From NCBI RefSeq assembly GCF_014197055.1, contig NZ_JACIEW010000002.1, positions 124,001 to 188,000 on the forward strand: a DNA stretch of 64,000 bases, written 5' to 3'. The notes below the pieces were generated by a model that was given only the letters and a program-made list of their open reading frames with translations, searched no databases and was not told the origin of the DNA. This document shows positions 62,286 to 64,000 of this stretch, piece by piece (the first letter of the stretch is position 1; every line of letters begins with the position of its first letter). The DNA comes from Devosia subaequoris (GTDB lineage: Bacteria; Pseudomonadota; Alphaproteobacteria; Rhizobiales; Devosiaceae). The translations under genes were made by a program, and so were the position numbers.

Positions 62286-62626
62286 TGAATACGATCAGCG
62301 AAACCGGCGCCACCATCACCCCGGCCCAGATGCAGCGCATGCGCGCCCAGGCGGAGGAACTCGAAGGCGTCTTTCTCAACATGCTGACCAAGGAAATGTT
62401 CGCCACCGTCAAAAGCGATGAGAATTTCGGCGGCGGCGGCTTCGGCGAGGAAACCTGGCGCTCCATGCAGGCCGAACAGCTTGCCAATTCCATCGCCAGC
62501 AGCGGCGGCGTCGGCATCGCCGACGATCTGATGAGCCAGATGATCGCCTCGCAGGAAGCGGCCAATGCCAGCCGCGCTGCCAATAGCTACAACAATATCC
62601 CCAGTGCCGGAGTGTACGGAAAATGA
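62285..62626 (+). CDS. flgJ: rod-binding protein FlgJ (N-terminal domain only)
   Basis: 113 residues equal to the rod-binding N-terminal half of enterobacterial FlgJ: AQAEELEGVFLNMLTKEMFA, GEETWRSMQAEQLANSIASS and GGVGIADDLMSQMI. The C-terminal muramidase domain is absent, which is usual in alphaproteobacteria, so peptidoglycan is cut by another enzyme. The ATG shares its first base with the last base of the flgI stop codon; GTG 62282 is an alternative. Confidence 0.9.
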   Translation: MNTISETGATITPAQMQRMRAQAEELEGVFLNMLTKEMFATVKSDENFGGGGFGEETWRSMQAEQLANSIASSGGVGIADDLMSQMIASQEAANASRAANSYNNIPSAGVYGK

Positions 62627-63090
62627 CCGCAGCCGCCCGCCTTGCCGCCCTTGACGCCCTGCCGGCCGAAGAGCTGTGCAATCACGCCGAACAAGCCCTT
62701 GCGGCCCTGGTCGACGTGATGAATCAGGAAACCACCCTGCTGCGCGCCGGGCATCTTCGTCAGGCCGGGCAGTTGACGCCGGACAAGACGCGCCTGGCGC
62801 AGGACTATGTCGGCTTTGCCCGCTCCATCCAACGCCAGGCCGCGCGCCTCACCGTCGAAGCCCCCCAATCCATGGAGCGGCTCCGCGCCGGCCACGAAAG
62901 TCTCGCCACGCAGATGGCGGAAAATCTGAGGGTTCTTGCCACCGCCAAGACCGTCACCGAAGACGTACTGACAGACGTGGCGCGCATGGTTGGCCAGCAG
63001 AACCGCGCCCGGGCTTACGGCACAGCCGGCACGGTCACCGCAGACCCCAATGCATCAGCCAAGGGCATCGCGATCAATCGCGCCCTATAA
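62623..63090 (+). CDS. FlgN-like flagellar export chaperone
   Basis: 155-residue, almost wholly helical protein: CNHAEQALAALVDVMNQETT, LLRAGHLRQAGQLTPDKTRL and AQDYVGFARSIQRQAARLTV. Helical content, length and position after flgJ match FlgN-type chaperones for hook-associated proteins. The ATG overlaps the flgJ stop by four bases. The C-terminal third (GTAGTVTADPNASAKGIAIN) is unstructured and could bind clients. Sequence identity to FlgN is weak, so the name is by position and shape. Confidence 0.7.
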   Translation: MTAAARLAALDALPAEELCNHAEQALAALVDVMNQETTLLRAGHLRQAGQLTPDKTRLAQDYVGFARSIQRQAARLTVEAPQSMERLRAGHESLATQMAENLRVLATAKTVTEDVLTDVARMVGQQNRARAYGTAGTVTADPNASAKGIAINRAL

Positions 63091-63189
63091 CAGGTGTCAT
63101 TTGACTAAAATGCGCAACGCGATGGTTACGTGAGAGCAAGGCCTGCGCCTTAGTGTTTCCGCGAATAGGTGTATTCGAGGGACAAGGTT

Positions 63190-63540
63190 ATGGTTGCGAA
63201 CCTCGCCGTCGAGCCCGTCTCTCCGGGCTCTGCTAATGTAGGCGAATATCGCTATCGCCCGGCCATGGGCGAGCGCACATTGCTGCAGGACAGCACCCAG
63301 AAGTCACCAACCAGCGCCAAGCCGGGTGACAGGGAAGGTAAGCTGCCGCTCCAGCGTGACCAGCAGAGGCAGGAGCGTGCGGCAGAACCGGAGCGGGATC
63401 GGACAGCCGATTTCGCCGCCGCCGTCATTGCCGGGGCCCTGCCCCCGACCCCGAAATCGATGGAAGAGTTGATCCGCCGCATCGGCACAGCCGAAATCCC
63501 GCACGAGTCACAGGCGCGGCTTCGGGATCTGCTCGCCTAA
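63190..63540 (+). CDS. hypothetical protein upstream of flagellin
   Basis: 116 residues from ATG 63190, with a GAGGGA ribosome binding site eight bases upstream. Largely disordered and charged (GDREGKLPLQRDQQRQERAA), with one predicted helix pair at the C-terminus (TADFAAAVIAGALPPTPKSM, EELIRRIGTAEIPHESQARL). No signal peptide. It sits between the flgN-like gene and flagellin and has its own terminator. No family recognised; a small flagellar regulator or chaperone is possible by position only. Confidence 0.65.
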   Translation: MVANLAVEPVSPGSANVGEYRYRPAMGERTLLQDSTQKSPTSAKPGDREGKLPLQRDQQRQERAAEPERDRTADFAAAVIAGALPPTPKSMEELIRRIGTAEIPHESQARLRDLLA

Positions 63541-63583
63541 GTTAACGCTTTCCTATCTCCAACCCACCATCGAAAGACACAAG

Positions 63584-63607
63584 AGCCTCGGATTCCGGGG
63601 CTTTTCT
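63584..63607 (+). terminator. terminator upstream of flagellin
   Basis: Eight-position stem AGCCTCGG (one wobble) with loop ATT, followed by TTT. Confidence 0.65.
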
Positions 63608-63661
63608 ACGTCCAGATCGATAAACTCCAGACCACTACTTGCCCAAATTTTCGGCATCGGC

Positions 63662-63676
63662 TTAACGCTTCTTTAT
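63662..63676. promoter_or_regulatory. CtrA-like motif upstream of flagellin
   Basis: TTAACGCTTCTTTAT matches TTAA-N7-TTAA at seven of eight positions, 77-91 bases before the flagellin ATG. A weaker relative (TTAACGCTTTCCTAT) lies at 63542. Confidence 0.35.
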
Positions 63677-63752
63677 AGCCTGCCAGATGAGGATCAGCCT
63701 GCCTCAGGAGAGGCGTCTTAGTTTGCGTAATCCTAGAAAAGGACCCGCCAAA

Positions 63753-64000
63753 ATGGCCGATATCTCTCTCTCCAAAGCCGTTCGCTCGAACCTGTACTCA
63801 CTCAAGGGTACTGCCGACATGATGTCCGAGACGCAGAACCGTCTCGCCACCGGCAACAAGGTCAACTCGGCTCTGGATAACCCGTCAAACTGGTTCACTG
63901 CCAAGGGCCTGACCAACCGCGCAAGCGACCTGGGTGGCCTGCTGGACTCCATGGCCAACGGCATCAAGACCCTTGAAGCCGCTGACAATGGTCTCTCGGC
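63753..64000 (+). CDS. flagellin (5' part, runs off the window)
   Basis: The first 82 codons of a flagellin. MADISLSKAVRSNLYSLKGT is followed by the D0/D1 helices (TADMMSETQNRLATGNKVNS, ALDNPSNWFTAKGLTNRASD, LLDSMANGIKTLEAADNGLS), where the conserved L-x-TG-K-x-N-S-A-x-D-NP signature is clear. An AGGA ribosome binding site lies ten bases upstream. Length and variable domain cannot be judged because the gene continues beyond 64000. Confidence 0.93.
   Translation, partial: MADISLSKAVRSNLYSLKGTADMMSETQNRLATGNKVNSALDNPSNWFTAKGLTNRASDLGGLLDSMANGIKTLEAADNGLS

Noticed and set aside
1-64000. tRNA, rRNA, CRISPR array, insertion sequence, prophage
   Set aside because: No regular short direct-repeat array, transposase or integrase motif, or tRNA-like cloverleaf was seen on reading; a tRNAscan or Rfam search could still find small RNAs.

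Overview
The window is GC-rich, densely coded DNA from an alphaproteobacterial chromosome, most likely Hyphomicrobiales and perhaps Devosiaceae (an inference from gene content, not a database match). Markers pointing there are the F1-ATPase zeta inhibitor (DUF1476), the recA-alaS pair, BolA beside a monothiol glutaredoxin, CckA, FliX, DUF6468, a one-cysteine DksA, CsgH and SbmA/BacA. I see no rRNA, tRNA, CRISPR array, insertion sequence or prophage. No gene-free stretch exceeds 300 bases.

Region 1 (1-12,970) is housekeeping: two paralogous small genes, rpsU, rpe and purB, then purine genes purC-purS-purQ-purL. These are interrupted by an acyltransferase, a 52-aa gene on the opposite strand and a Pr6Pr-type membrane protein. 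Downstream are an exported protein, bolA, two small genes and the monothiol glutaredoxin grxD.

Region 2 (13,000-36,400) holds transporters (three MFS, two EamA, SbmA/BacA), the position-32 tRNA modifiers TtcA and TrmJ, rpsD, two tandem acetyltransferases, icd, an exported VWA-domain protein, alaS, recA with a near-consensus SOS box, and a GguC/aldo-keto reductase pair.

Region 3 (36,400-64,000) is a flagellar island. cckA lies downstream of flgB-flgC-fliE-fliQ-fliR-flhB on the minus strand, and fliO-fliP diverge from that run. A second minus-strand operon runs fliL-fliM-DUF6468-MotE-like-large exported protein. flgF-flgG-flgA-flgH and flgI-flgJ-flgN read on the plus strand, fliX-dksA read back, and the window ends inside a flagellin gene. 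TTAA-N7-TTAA boxes precede flgB and fliX, near-matches precede fliL and flagellin, and GG-N10-GC sigma-54-type promoters precede flgF and flgI. With cckA and fliX present, this looks like the Caulobacter-type CckA/CtrA then sigma-54/FlbD-FliX hierarchy.

Two blocks break the flagellar island. At 44,232-45,503 two genes each carry an apparent +1 frameshift in a homopolymer run. At 55,921-59,863 lie a 54-aa glycine-rich protein, an M32 carboxypeptidase and a small curli module (curlin, CsgH, second curlin) plus a YciI-like protein. Each curlin gene is preceded by a terminator and then by the same element, TGAACGCTRTCTGAA followed at fixed distance by GTTC. Both curlins and CsgH carry a pair of cysteines. 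The most novel items are this curli module and its shared element, and the 1,121-residue exported protein in the fliL-fliM operon.
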